64,000 nucleotides of DNA from assembly GCA_014764515.1 (NCBI GenBank), contig JACXWD010000002.1, positions 62,001 through 126,000 of the forward strand, in the 5' to 3' direction. A program made the position numbers and the translations under genes. Positions 25,675 through 33,731 of this stretch are shown here, in pieces. Position 1 is the stretch's first letter, and every line of letters begins with the position of its first letter. This DNA comes from Candidatus Polarisedimenticola svalbardensis (GTDB lineage: Bacteria; Acidobacteriota; Polarisedimenticolia; Polarisedimenticolales; Polarisedimenticolaceae). Under the pieces are notes generated by a model. It had not been told where the DNA came from, ran no database searches, and saw only the letters and a list, made by a program, of their open reading frames with translations.

Positions 25675-26367
25675 TTGACTGAAAAACCTGAGGAACGGCC
25701 CCCGGCCGAGTTGCTGGAGTCCACCCTGGAGGCGATCATCTTCGCCTCCACGGACCCGGTTCGGCCGGCGGAGCTTGGAACTGCCCTGGGAGGAATCCCC
25801 GATGAAGAGGTGGTTGCCGCTCTGGAAAGTCTTTCGAGCCGATACGCCCGGGCCGACACCGGCCTGATCCTGGAGCAGGTGGCAGGCGGCTATCGTCTGG
25901 CGACCCGCTCCAACGTCGGGGCCTGGGTCCGTACGTATTTCCGGAACCAGAACCGCACCCGCCTGACGCCGGCCACGCTGGAAACCCTGGCCATCGTCGC
26001 CTACCGCCAGCCTGTAACCGCACCGGAGATACAGGCGATCCGGGGCAAGGATCCAACCTATGGCCTGAAGGTCCTCCTTGAAAAACGCATGCTACGGATC
26101 ATGGGGCGCAAAAAGGTGGTGGGTAACCCGCTGCTGTACGGCACATCCCGACAGTTTCTGGTCCACTTCGGGCTGAATAGCCTGAAAGACCTCCCTTCCA
26201 TCGAGGAGTTCGACGCATTCCTGGACACGCTGGGGCAGGCCCAGCCTGTCCTGTTCGAAGGAGCGGAAATCGCCGAACCCGCCGACACCGTTGCTGCCGA
26301 ACCGACTGCCGCCGAGCCTGCCACCATCCCCGAGCCGCCCCAGGACACTCCTGGCGGCGGTCACTGA
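25675..26367 (+). CDS. scpB: Segregation and condensation protein B
   Basis: Winged-helix partner of ScpA. TTG start at 25675, 3 nt after scpA, with AAGGAG upstream. Residues 8-180 contain the two winged helices: LESTLEAIIFASTDPVRPAELGTALG and LTPATLETLAIVAYRQPVTAPEIQAIRG. The last 50 residues are an Ala/Pro/Glu-rich tail (PTAAEPATIPEPPQ) that is probably flexible. 230 residues is within the family range. Confidence 0.96.
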   Translation: MTEKPEERPPAELLESTLEAIIFASTDPVRPAELGTALGGIPDEEVVAALESLSSRYARADTGLILEQVAGGYRLATRSNVGAWVRTYFRNQNRTRLTPATLETLAIVAYRQPVTAPEIQAIRGKDPTYGLKVLLEKRMLRIMGRKKVVGNPLLYGTSRQFLVHFGLNSLKDLPSIEEFDAFLDTLGQAQPVLFEGAEIAEPADTVAAEPTAAEPATIPEPPQDTPGGGH

Positions 26368-26380
26368 CGGAAGCCCAGCC

Positions 26381-27139
26381 ATGAGCGAACGTCTTCAGAA
26401 GTTCATGGCCGACGCCGGCGTCTGTTCCCGGAGGGCTGCAGAACGGATGATCCTGGAAGGCCGGGTTACTGTGAACGGCGAGATCGTGACCAGGATGGGC
26501 GTGACTGTGGATCCTGGGGCCGACGCAGTCAAGGTAGACGGAAAACGTATCCACCCGCGCAAGGCTCCCCACATCTACCTTGTGCTGAACAAGCCTCGGG
26601 GCGTGGTGACCACCATGTCCGACCCTGAAGGCCGCCCCACCGTTGCCGACCTGATTCCGAAAGGGATGCCGCGGTTGTTCCCGGCCGGGAGGCTCGACTT
26701 CAACAGCGAGGGGCTCCTGCTCCTGACCGACGACGGCGAGCTGGCCAGAAATCTGACCCATCCCTCACGGAAAATCACCAAGGTCTACCAGGTCAAACTC
26801 AAAGGCAGGCCCGATCCGGGGGAAATCCGCAGGCTGGAACAGGGCATCTTCATTGAGGGCCGCAGAACCGCTCCTGCGGAAATCCGGTTTCTGAAGCCCG
26901 GGCCGAACCCGTGGTATGAAATCCGGGTGACCGAGGGCAGGAAACATCTGGTGCGGAAGCTGTTCGAGTCGGTGCGCCACCCGGTGATCAAGCTGAAAAG
27001 GACAGGGTTCGGCCCGCTGGTCCTAAGGGACCTGCCCGTGGGGCAGACCCGCTCGTTGCTGGCGTCTGAAATCGAGGAGTTGAGATCTCGCCGCAGGCGC
27101 AAACCAAGGCCCGCGAGAACACGTCGAAAACCAGCGTAA
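26381..27139 (+). CDS. Ribosomal large-subunit pseudouridine synthase, RsuA/RluB type
   Basis: Makes a pseudouridine in rRNA. N-terminal S4 RNA-binding domain (MSERLQKFMADAGVCSRRAAERMILEGRVTVNG), then the catalytic domain with the aspartate in AGRLDFNSEGLLLLTDDG. KVYQVKLKG and TEGRKHLVRKLFESVRHPV are RsuA-family segments. A basic C-terminal tail (RSRRRRKPRPARTRRKPA) is added. The placement behind scpB is the usual one for RluB, which modifies 23S helix 89 in E. coli; the target here is not proven. The track's start at 26291 overlaps scpB; ATG 26381 is used. Confidence 0.93.
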   Translation: MSERLQKFMADAGVCSRRAAERMILEGRVTVNGEIVTRMGVTVDPGADAVKVDGKRIHPRKAPHIYLVLNKPRGVVTTMSDPEGRPTVADLIPKGMPRLFPAGRLDFNSEGLLLLTDDGELARNLTHPSRKITKVYQVKLKGRPDPGEIRRLEQGIFIEGRRTAPAEIRFLKPGPNPWYEIRVTEGRKHLVRKLFESVRHPVIKLKRTGFGPLVLRDLPVGQTRSLLASEIEELRSRRRRKPRPARTRRKPA

Positions 27140-27157
27140 TCCTTTGAAAACGAAGAT

Positions 27158-27171
27158 GTTGTCTTGACAAC
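27158..27171 (+). promoter_or_regulatory. 14-bp perfect palindrome over the rpsA -35
   Basis: GTTGTCTTGACAAC, two 6-bp arms with a TT centre, includes the whole TTGACA element. Could be an operator for a dimeric regulator; could also be chance. Confidence 0.35.
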
Positions 27172-27192
27172 CCGGGAGGGGTTCACTAGGAT
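27164..27192 (+). promoter_or_regulatory. Promoter for rpsA
   Basis: Perfect TTGACA, exactly 17 nt, TAGGAT. Predicted start near 27199 leaves a leader of about 115 nt before the rpsA ATG, with a bulged 7-bp hairpin at 27250-27266 (GGA-A-GAAC, GG, GTTCTCC). Confidence 0.7.
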
Positions 27193-27313
27193 GACTTCTT
27201 TTCCCGGCGTCTGGATCGACGACCGGAACCTTGACGGCAATTCCGCCAGGGAAGAACGGGTTCTCCGGCCCCAATGATCCGGCAATCAACAGACGGAGAA
27301 ATAGGAAAAAACA

Positions 27314-29353
27314 ATGTCTACCGACCAGGAAACACCCAAATCGCCCGAGACCATGGAAGAGTCCGAAGAAACCGCCCAGAAAGTGGAAGAGACCGTCGAA
27401 CCTGTCGAGAAGGTCGTAGAGGCTGCTGAAGCCTCCGACGAAGCCTCCGACGAAGCTTCCGACGAAGCTTCCGAAGACACCCAGGATGAAACCGCAGCCG
27501 ATGCCGAGGAAGGCGCCGACGAAGACGACGCCGACGAAGATTTCGAATCGGTGTATGCCGCCTGGGAAGAAAGCCAGCCCACATTGAAGCCGGGTGCGGT
27601 TGTGACCGGCAGGATCATGAAGATCCTGGAAAAAGAGGTCATCGTAGATATCGGGTACAAATCCGAAGGCATTATCAACCTCGACGAGTTCCGCAACATG
27701 AAGGGCGAACACGAGGCGAAAATAGGCGACGAGGTAGACGTTCTTCTCGAGAAGACCGAGGACGCCCAGGGTTACGTCGTTCTCTCCAAGGAGAAGGCGG
27801 AGCGTCTCAAGATCTGGGACGTGGTGGAGCAGGCGTTCGAGACCGGCGAAGCGATCCTCGGCAAGGTGGTGGACCGTATCAAAGGTGGCCTGAAGGTGGA
27901 TATCGGCTTGCCGGCGTTCCTCCCGGGGTCTCTGGTGGACGTCCGTCCGGTGCGGAATCTGGAGAGCCTGAGAGGCCTTGAGTTCCGCATGCGGGTCATC
28001 AAGGTCAACAAGCGGCGGGGGAACATCGTCCTGTCCCGGAAGGCGATCCTGGAAGAGGAGAACGCCGAGAAGAAGACGAAGACGCTGGAAGACCTGGAAG
28101 AAGGCAAGATCATCCGCGGCGTGGTCAAGAACCTCACCGAGTACGGCGCCTTCATCGACCTGGGTGGAATCGACGGCCTGCTGCATATCACCGACATGTC
28201 CTGGGGCCGGATCAACCACCCCTCCGAAAAATTCCAGATCGGCGACGAGGTCGACGTCATCGTCCTCAAGTTCGACCGTGAGCGCGAACGTGTCTCCCTG
28301 GGCTTCAAACAGCTCCAGGAGGATCCGTGGGAAGGCGCCATCGAGAAATACCCGGCCGAAACCCGTGTGCGGGGCAAGGTGGTCAGCCTGACCGACTACG
28401 GCGCATTCATCGAAGTGGAAGAAGGCGTGGAAGGACTGGTTCACGTTTCCGAAATGTCCTGGACCAAACGGGTCAAACATCCTTCCAAGATCCTCAACGT
28501 TGGTGACTGGGTCGAAAGCGTGGTCCTGGAAATCGACCAGGAGTCCCGGCGGCTGTCCCTGGGCATCAAACAGACAGAAGCGAACCCCTGGGACATGATC
28601 AACACCAAGTACCGCGTTGGCGACGTCCTGACCGGAACGATCAGGAACATCACCGACTTCGGCGTGTTCATCGAGGTGGAAGAAGGTATCGACGGCCTGG
28701 TCCACATCTCGGATATTTCATGGAACACCCGGGTGGCCCATCCCAGCGAAGTCCTGAACAAGGGCGATGAGGTCAAGGCGGTAATCCTGAAGATCGATTC
28801 GGAGAACCAGCGTCTGTCCCTGGGTCTCAAACAGCTGCAGCCGAACGCCCTTGAGGATTTCTTCAGCAGCAACAACGTTGGAACCATCCTTCCCGGCAAG
28901 ATCGTCCGGTTGACCGAGTTCGGCGCTTTCGTGGAACTGTTCGACGGCGTGGAAGGACTGGTGCATGTTTCCGAGATGTCCAAGGACCGCATCGAGAAGC
29001 CGGAAGACGCCTTCGCGGTGGATCAGAAGGTCATGGTCAAGGTCATCAAACTGGATGCGGTAGAGCGCAAGATCGGGCTGTCCATCAAGGAAGCGGAAAA
29101 CGCCGATGCTTACCAGGCCTACTCGGCTGAAGCCGGTGGAAGCGGCAGCGCAAGCACCAGCGCCGGCGCCACCCTGGGCGACCTGAAGAGTGCAGAGATC
29201 CTCAGCACCCTGAAAATGGGCGGCAGTGCCGAAGAGCCGGAACAGCCGGAACAGCCGGAAGAGACGGCTGCGGTTGAGAGCTCCGAGACAGAAGTCGGTG
29301 AGACCGAGGAGCCTGCTGCGGAAACGACGGAAACCGAAGAAGAAGACAAATAA
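27314..29353 (+). CDS. rpsA: 30S ribosomal protein S1
   Basis: mRNA-binding protein of the small subunit. An acidic N-terminal extension of about 90 residues, including four SDEA-type repeats, precedes six S1 (OB-fold) domains starting at VVTGRIMKILEKEVIVDIGY, ILGKVVDRIKGGLKVDIG, IIRGVVKNLTEYGAFIDLG, VRGKVVSLTDYGAFIEVEE, LTGTIRNITDFGVFIEVEE and LPGKIVRLTEFGAFVELFD. An acidic tail (EEPEQPEQPEET) ends the chain. 679 residues against about 557 in E. coli; the excess is in the acidic ends. Only a weak Shine-Dalgarno (AGGA) is present, as is common for rpsA. Confidence 0.96.
   Translation: MSTDQETPKSPETMEESEETAQKVEETVEPVEKVVEAAEASDEASDEASDEASEDTQDETAADAEEGADEDDADEDFESVYAAWEESQPTLKPGAVVTGRIMKILEKEVIVDIGYKSEGIINLDEFRNMKGEHEAKIGDEVDVLLEKTEDAQGYVVLSKEKAERLKIWDVVEQAFETGEAILGKVVDRIKGGLKVDIGLPAFLPGSLVDVRPVRNLESLRGLEFRMRVIKVNKRRGNIVLSRKAILEEENAEKKTKTLEDLEEGKIIRGVVKNLTEYGAFIDLGGIDGLLHITDMSWGRINHPSEKFQIGDEVDVIVLKFDRERERVSLGFKQLQEDPWEGAIEKYPAETRVRGKVVSLTDYGAFIEVEEGVEGLVHVSEMSWTKRVKHPSKILNVGDWVESVVLEIDQESRRLSLGIKQTEANPWDMINTKYRVGDVLTGTIRNITDFGVFIEVEEGIDGLVHISDISWNTRVAHPSEVLNKGDEVKAVILKIDSENQRLSLGLKQLQPNALEDFFSSNNVGTILPGKIVRLTEFGAFVELFDGVEGLVHVSEMSKDRIEKPEDAFAVDQKVMVKVIKLDAVERKIGLSIKEAENADAYQAYSAEAGGSGSASTSAGATLGDLKSAEILSTLKMGGSAEEPEQPEQPEETAAVESSETEVGETEEPAAETTETEEEDK
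27428..27475 (+). repeat. Four 12-bp tandem repeats in the rpsA 5' coding region
   Basis: GAAGCCTCCGAC twice, then GAAGCTTCCGAC and GAAGCTTCCGAA, encoding EASD x3 and EASE. In-frame, so length changes would be tolerated. Confidence 0.9.
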
Positions 29354-29395
29354 ATCCTCCGGATTCATCGAACCTGGACGTATAGTCATAGCGTA

Positions 29396-29417
29396 GGGGT
29401 GGCCGCAAGGCCGCCCC
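29396..29417 (+). other. GNRA-capped hairpin between rpsA and the HU gene
   Basis: GGGGTGGCC, loop GCAA, GGCCGCCCC: 9 bp including one G-U, capped by a GNRA tetraloop. No T-run follows. It lies 22 nt before the HU start codon, with TATAGT (a good -10) 10 nt upstream of it. Confidence 0.55.
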
Positions 29418-29438
29418 ATCAGGCGCGGGGAGGACAAC

Positions 29439-29765
29439 ATGACCAAAGCCGACCTTGTTGAGGAAGTGGTCGGAGTCTGCAACCTCAGCAAGAAAGACGC
29501 CGAGGTGATCGTCAATACAGTCTTCTCCTCTATAACCGAGGCGCTGGAAAAAGACGACAAAATCGAACTCCGTGGATTCGGCAGCTTCCGCGTGCGTAAG
29601 CGTCGATCGAGGCAGGGCCGCAATCCGAAGACCGGCGATCAGGTCGAAGTGCCGGAGAAACGGATTCCGTATTTCAAGCCCGGTAAGGAACTGAAGGACC
29701 TGATCAACAGCGGGGAGAACAGTCCTGGCACCGAACCGGACCCGGGGGCGTTGCCGGGCGCCTGA
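29439..29765 (+). CDS. HU/IHF-family DNA-binding protein (second copy)
   Basis: 108 residues: MTKADLVEEVVGVCNLSKKDAEVIVNTVFSSITEAL, then KIELRGFGSFRVRKRRSRQGRNPKTGDQVEVPEKRIPYFKPGKEL. The RIPYFKPGKEL end resembles IHF-beta-like proteins. A Pro/Gly/Ala tail of about 15 residues is extra. GGGGAGGA precedes the ATG. Position just after rpsA matches E. coli ihfB (rpsA-ihfB), which supports IHF-like over HU, but identity is not certain. Confidence 0.93.
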   Translation: MTKADLVEEVVGVCNLSKKDAEVIVNTVFSSITEALEKDDKIELRGFGSFRVRKRRSRQGRNPKTGDQVEVPEKRIPYFKPGKELKDLINSGENSPGTEPDPGALPGA

Positions 29766-29780
29766 TCTTTCAGGCCGCCC
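29756..29780 (+). other. Strong hairpin spanning the HU stop codon and miaB leader
   Basis: GGGCGCCTGA, loop TCTT, TCAGG-C-CGCCC: 10 bp with one bulged C. It ends 8 nt before the miaB ATG and no T-run follows. It occupies the place of a Shine-Dalgarno, so it may limit miaB translation or stop transcription with Rho. Confidence 0.5.
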
Positions 29781-29788
29781 AATCAATC

Positions 29789-31144
29789 ATGGACCGTTCC
29801 GTCCACAACAAAGGCACGTACCACATCGAGACGTGGGGGTGTCAGATGAACGTCCATGATTCGGAAAAGCTGTCCGGATCGATGGAAAGGGAAGGCTACC
29901 TTCGAGCCGCCGGTCCCGACGGTGCGGACGTTGTGCTTCTGAACACCTGCTCCATCCGCGAGAAAGCTTCGGAGAAGGTCTTTTCCGAACTGGGCCGCCT
30001 GAGGAAACTCAAGGACCGCAATCCGGACATGATCCTGGGCGTTTGCGGATGCGTCGGGCAGCAGGAAGGTGCGGAGATCTTCCGCAGGGCGCCTTTTGTC
30101 GATCTGGTCATCGGTCCCAGATCAACCGCTTCGCTACCTGCATTGATGGAGAGGGTGCGGCAGGGCGAAACCGATGTAAGCCTGCGTGTGGACACCGAAT
30201 ACCGTCGTGATTCCATTGATTTCCCCTACGACCAGATCCGGAGGGAAGGGGAGGCGGCCGGGAAGGCGTTCGTCACCGTAATCGAAGGCTGCAACCACCG
30301 ATGCACCTTTTGCATCGTTCCGCGAACCCGGGGGAAAGAGGTCTGTCGCGGGATGGACGACATCCTGGCCGAAGTGGGCCAACTGGCGGACCGGGGGGTG
30401 CTGGAAGTGGAATTCCTCGGCCAGACCGTGAACGCCTACAGGGATGACCGGGGGAACGGCCTTGCGGAGCTTCTGGTTGCGACCTCCCGGATCGACGGCA
30501 TAGAACGGATCCGGTTCACGACTTCCCATCCGGCCCAGATGACGGAGCGTTTGATGGACGCCATGGCGGAAGCCGGGCCCCGGGTCGTCCCGTTCCTGCA
30601 TCTGCCGGTGCAGTCCGGTTCAAGCTCCGTTCTCAAGGACATGCGCAGGGGATACGATCGGGGCACCTACCTTGCGAAGGTAGCCGCTCTCCGTGAACGC
30701 ATACCGGGAATCTGCCTGGGTACCGATATCATCGTCGGATTCCCTACCGAGTCCGACGTCGATTTCAGGGAGACGCTTTCGCTGATGGAAGAGGTCCGCT
30801 TTCACAGTTGCTACAGCTTTACCTACTCCCCACGGCCCGGGACGGCCTCCGAGGCGTTCCACGACGGTGTAGGCCCGGAGGAGAAGCAGGCCAGACTTCA
30901 CGAGCTGCAGCTGGTTCAGAAGGGGATCCAGGAGAGGCTCCACGCCTCCTGGGTCGGTCGTACGGTAGAAGTGCTGGTGGAGGGGGCCAGCAAAAGCGAC
31001 GCCTCCAGGATGACCGGCAGGACACCTGAGAGCCGGATTGTGAATTTCACGGGGAATGCCGTAATTGGCCGTATGGCCCCGATCCTGGTGGAATCTTCAT
31101 CGGCTTACGCCCTCTTGGGAAGAAAGATCGAGCCGGAAGCTTGA
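29789..31144 (+). CDS. miaB: tRNA-2-methylthio-N6-dimethylallyladenosine synthase MiaB
   Basis: Radical-SAM enzyme that methylthiolates position 37 of tRNAs reading UNN codons. Auxiliary cluster cysteines C18 (TWGCQMN), C54 (NTCSIRE) and C88 (CGCVGQQ); SAM cluster CxxxCxxC at C168, C172, C175 (EGCNHRCTFCIVPRTRG); C-terminal TRAM domain. The 451-residue length and the GCQMN opening favour MiaB over RimO or MtaB. No Shine-Dalgarno is visible: a hairpin ends 8 nt before the ATG. Confidence 0.95.
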   Translation: MDRSVHNKGTYHIETWGCQMNVHDSEKLSGSMEREGYLRAAGPDGADVVLLNTCSIREKASEKVFSELGRLRKLKDRNPDMILGVCGCVGQQEGAEIFRRAPFVDLVIGPRSTASLPALMERVRQGETDVSLRVDTEYRRDSIDFPYDQIRREGEAAGKAFVTVIEGCNHRCTFCIVPRTRGKEVCRGMDDILAEVGQLADRGVLEVEFLGQTVNAYRDDRGNGLAELLVATSRIDGIERIRFTTSHPAQMTERLMDAMAEAGPRVVPFLHLPVQSGSSSVLKDMRRGYDRGTYLAKVAALRERIPGICLGTDIIVGFPTESDVDFRETLSLMEEVRFHSCYSFTYSPRPGTASEAFHDGVGPEEKQARLHELQLVQKGIQERLHASWVGRTVEVLVEGASKSDASRMTGRTPESRIVNFTGNAVIGRMAPILVESSSAYALLGRKIEPEA

Positions 31145-31170
31145 CCGGCCTGTTTCAGGCTATGTATATT
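31141..31170 (+). promoter_or_regulatory. Promoter for the DUF151 gene
   Basis: TTGACC (overlapping the miaB stop), 18 nt, TATATT. Predicted leader of about 38 nt. Confidence 0.5.
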
Positions 31171-31214
31171 CATTGGGGTACGGCTTAATTCACCGCAGTC
31201 CCCGGGGTAATTGG

Positions 31215-31700
31215 ATGTCACTGGAAGTAAAAGTACGCGGCCTGATGATCGACCCGGTTTCCAGCATGCCGATCATCATCCTGAAAAACAGCAGTGGCGA
31301 CCAGGTCCTGCCTATCTGGGTCGGGATCTTCGAAGCCAACGCCATCGCCATGGAACTGGAAAAGATCGTCTCGCCCAGGCCGATGACCCACGACCTGCTG
31401 AAAGACGTCATTCAGGCCCTTTCAGGCGGAATGGAGAAGGTGGTCATCACCGACCTCCGGGACAATACGTTCTACGCCATGATCCATATCAAAGGCAAGG
31501 ACGGCTCGGTGGCAGTGGATGCCCGGCCCAGTGACGCCATCGCCCTCGCCCTCCGGGCCGGCGCACCGATCCATATCGAGGAACGTGTCATGGAGCAATC
31601 CAGCGCCACCGGGGAGGATTCGGCAGCGCTCGAGGCCGAGAGGCTGCGCCGCTGGCTGGAAAAAATCGACCCTGAGGAGCTTGGCCACTACGAGATGTAG
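31215..31700 (+). CDS. Bifunctional nuclease family protein (DUF151/BFN)
   Basis: 161 residues from ATG 31215; the track's 31065 start lies inside miaB. DUF151 core: LMIDPVSSMPIIILKNSSGDQVLPIWVGIFEANAIAMELE and VDARPSDAIALALRAGAPIHIEERVM. Plant members have been reported to cut DNA and RNA, but the bacterial role is unclear. A short charged helical tail (EAERLRRWLEKIDPEELGHYEM) ends it, similar to a UVR-type helix. Its own promoter separates it from miaB. Confidence 0.93.
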   Translation: MSLEVKVRGLMIDPVSSMPIIILKNSSGDQVLPIWVGIFEANAIAMELEKIVSPRPMTHDLLKDVIQALSGGMEKVVITDLRDNTFYAMIHIKGKDGSVAVDARPSDAIALALRAGAPIHIEERVMEQSSATGEDSAALEAERLRRWLEKIDPEELGHYEM

Positions 31701-31717
31701 GGGCCGGTCGGGGAAGG

Positions 31718-31746
31718 TTGACACGTCCCAAGGCACCGGTTACACT
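31718..31746 (+). promoter_or_regulatory. Promoter for parA-parB
   Basis: Perfect TTGACA, exactly 17 nt, TACACT. Predicted start near 31753 leaves a leader of about 98 nt to the parA ATG; I see no strong structure in it. Confidence 0.6.
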
Positions 31747-31850
31747 CCAGCCGTTACCCATTTCCACGCAACTACTACATTCGGTAGCATCCACTGGCGA
31801 CACCGCCATATGCTGTGGTGCCGGTGCCAAAGAGCTGAAACGGGCGTTCC

Positions 31851-32618
31851 ATGCGGACTTCGGTAATCGTCGTAGCCAACCAGAAAGGCGGAGTGGGGAA
31901 AACCACAACCGCAATCAACCTATCGGCCGCCCTGGCCCAGCGAAACTACAAGACACTGCTGATCGATCTCGACCCACAGGGAAACGCTTCGCTGACGTTC
32001 GTCGACACCCGGGAGCAGACCCATACGGTCTACGAGCTGCTGGTGGATCGCAACGTCAAGGTCGAGCAGACCATTCAGGCCAGCGAGAGCGACAAGCTGG
32101 ACGTCATCGGGGCTCGCATTTCCCTGGCCAATGCCGACTCCAAACTGATCGGCGAGTTCGACAGTTATTATCGTCTCAAGGACAAGCTTGAGTCCCTGGA
32201 CGGCAAGTACGATTTCATCATCGTTGACACACCTCCAACCCTGGGGATCCTTACCGTCAACGCAATGGTGGCCGGTACACACCTGGTGGTCCCGGTACAG
32301 GCTTCCTACTTCTCCCTTGAGGGAACTGCGGATCTTCTGGATACCTACGACAGGATACGGAATCGGCCCAACCCGAACCTGAAGTTCCTGGGGGTCGTCA
32401 TTACGCTCCACGACAAGCGCACGATCCTGGCTCGTGAGGTGACCGAGGAGATTCGCGAAAAATTCAGCGACAAGGTGTTCGACACCATGATCTCCAAGAG
32501 CGTTCGCCTCGAGGAGAGTCCGGCTCATAACCAGAGTATTTTCACATTTGCGCCGCGTTCCACCGGAGCGCTTGAGTACTACAAACTAGCTCAGGAGGTG
32601 GTTGATCGTGTCCGGTAA
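31851..32618 (+). CDS. parA: Chromosome partitioning ATPase ParA (Soj)
   Basis: Deviant-Walker ATPase whose DNA-bound gradient moves ParB-parS complexes. Walker A KGGVGKTTT at residues 12-20, Walker A' DLDPQGNAS, Walker B IIVDTPPTLGILTVNA. At 255 residues with no N-terminal helix-turn-helix this is the chromosomal Soj type and not a plasmid ParA with repressor domain. Followed by parB with an 11-nt overlap. Confidence 0.96.
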   Translation: MRTSVIVVANQKGGVGKTTTAINLSAALAQRNYKTLLIDLDPQGNASLTFVDTREQTHTVYELLVDRNVKVEQTIQASESDKLDVIGARISLANADSKLIGEFDSYYRLKDKLESLDGKYDFIIVDTPPTLGILTVNAMVAGTHLVVPVQASYFSLEGTADLLDTYDRIRNRPNPNLKFLGVVITLHDKRTILAREVTEEIREKFSDKVFDTMISKSVRLEESPAHNQSIFTFAPRSTGALEYYKLAQEVVDRVR

Positions 32619-33543
32619 GCAAAGAGGTCTCCCGAAGAACAAGAAGCTGCGACACGACACCCACTTCGTGGACGAGATCACAGCCGACTCGTCGGAAGCG
32701 ATCGGCCGGCTGATCGAGATCGGTCAGATAAGGCCGAACCCGGAGCAGCCCAGGAAGTCGTTCGGCGACCTGAGCGAGATGGTTGAGTCGGTCAAGGAGA
32801 AGGGGATTCTCGAGCCGATCCTGGTCCGCTTTTCCGAGGCCGAAGAGAATTACGAGATCATTGCCGGCGAGAGGCGATTCCAGGCAGCTAGCCTGGCAGG
32901 TCTTCGAAAGGTGCCTTGCATCGAGGTCGATGTCGACAATCGGGGCATGCTTGAAATATCCCTGGTTGAGAACCTTCAACGCAAAGACCTGAATGCTTTC
33001 GAAGAGTCTGCGGCAATCCTGCGGCTTTCCGAACAGTTCCGGTACACCCATGAGGAGATCGCCAGAAAGCTCGGTAAGTCCAGAACGATCATCACCGAAA
33101 CCCTGAGTCTGAACAGGATTCCCGAAGACGTTCAGGACCGATGTCGGCAGGCCGACATTATGTCGAAATCGATGTTGCTTCAAATCGTCAGGCAGGATTC
33201 CCATGAAGCGATGCACCATCTGGTGGACAAGATCACCGGTGAAGGCATGACCCGGGAGGAAGCCAGGCGGTTCAACAAGGCCGACGGTTCGGGCAAGCCC
33301 CGGGTGCGCCGCTTCAGCTATAACTACAAGCCTGAAGATAGACCTTTCAGATTCAACATGACCTTCGACAAGAAGGATGTTGAAAAGGAAGAAGTGATCC
33401 TGGCTCTCAAGGAAGTTCTGGAGAACCTGGTTCGTGAGCTGGAGATCGAGCGGTTTGAAGCAGGAGCTGAACAGGAAACGGACCGCAAGAGATCGACACG
33501 AACCCCAAGAGCCGAATCAAGAGGCAATGCGGAACTGACCTGA
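32608..33543 (+). CDS. parB: Chromosome partitioning protein ParB (Spo0J)
   Basis: CTPase clamp that binds parS and spreads. GTG at 32608 has AGGAGG 9 nt upstream; the track's TTG at 32602 is only 3 nt from that site. The N-terminal CTP-binding domain has IRPNPEQPRKSFGDLSEMVESVKEKGILEPILV and AGERRFQAASLAGL, with VENLQRKDLNAFEESAAI leading into the helix-turn-helix (TIITETLSLNRIPEDVQ). The C-terminal dimerisation region is acidic and ends in a low-complexity tail. 311 residues. I found no consensus parS in the window. Confidence 0.95.
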   Translation: MSGKQRGLPKNKKLRHDTHFVDEITADSSEAIGRLIEIGQIRPNPEQPRKSFGDLSEMVESVKEKGILEPILVRFSEAEENYEIIAGERRFQAASLAGLRKVPCIEVDVDNRGMLEISLVENLQRKDLNAFEESAAILRLSEQFRYTHEEIARKLGKSRTIITETLSLNRIPEDVQDRCRQADIMSKSMLLQIVRQDSHEAMHHLVDKITGEGMTREEARRFNKADGSGKPRVRRFSYNYKPEDRPFRFNMTFDKKDVEKEEVILALKEVLENLVRELEIERFEAGAEQETDRKRSTRTPRAESRGNAELT

Positions 33544-33693
33544 TTCTTGCCTAATGAGGCCGGCCCCGAACGATGAAATCGACCCTTCCAGAGCAGGTTC
33601 CCTCAAAGACCAAATACCATAGTAGACATAAGATACATTATCGGACGCTGGCAAAATTGATGAAAACAAAGCCAAATCCACTCCCCGCCCACG

Positions 33694-33722
33694 TTGACAG
33701 CGACGTTTTCCGCTCCTAGACT
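33694..33722 (+). promoter_or_regulatory. Promoter for lptFG, near-leaderless
   Basis: Perfect TTGACA, exactly 17 nt, TAGACT. The -10 ends 9 nt before the ATG at 33732, and no Shine-Dalgarno lies between them. The rest of the gap 33544-33693 is AT-richer than its surroundings and holds nothing else I can name. Confidence 0.6.
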
Positions 33723-33731
33723 CCAAAACAT

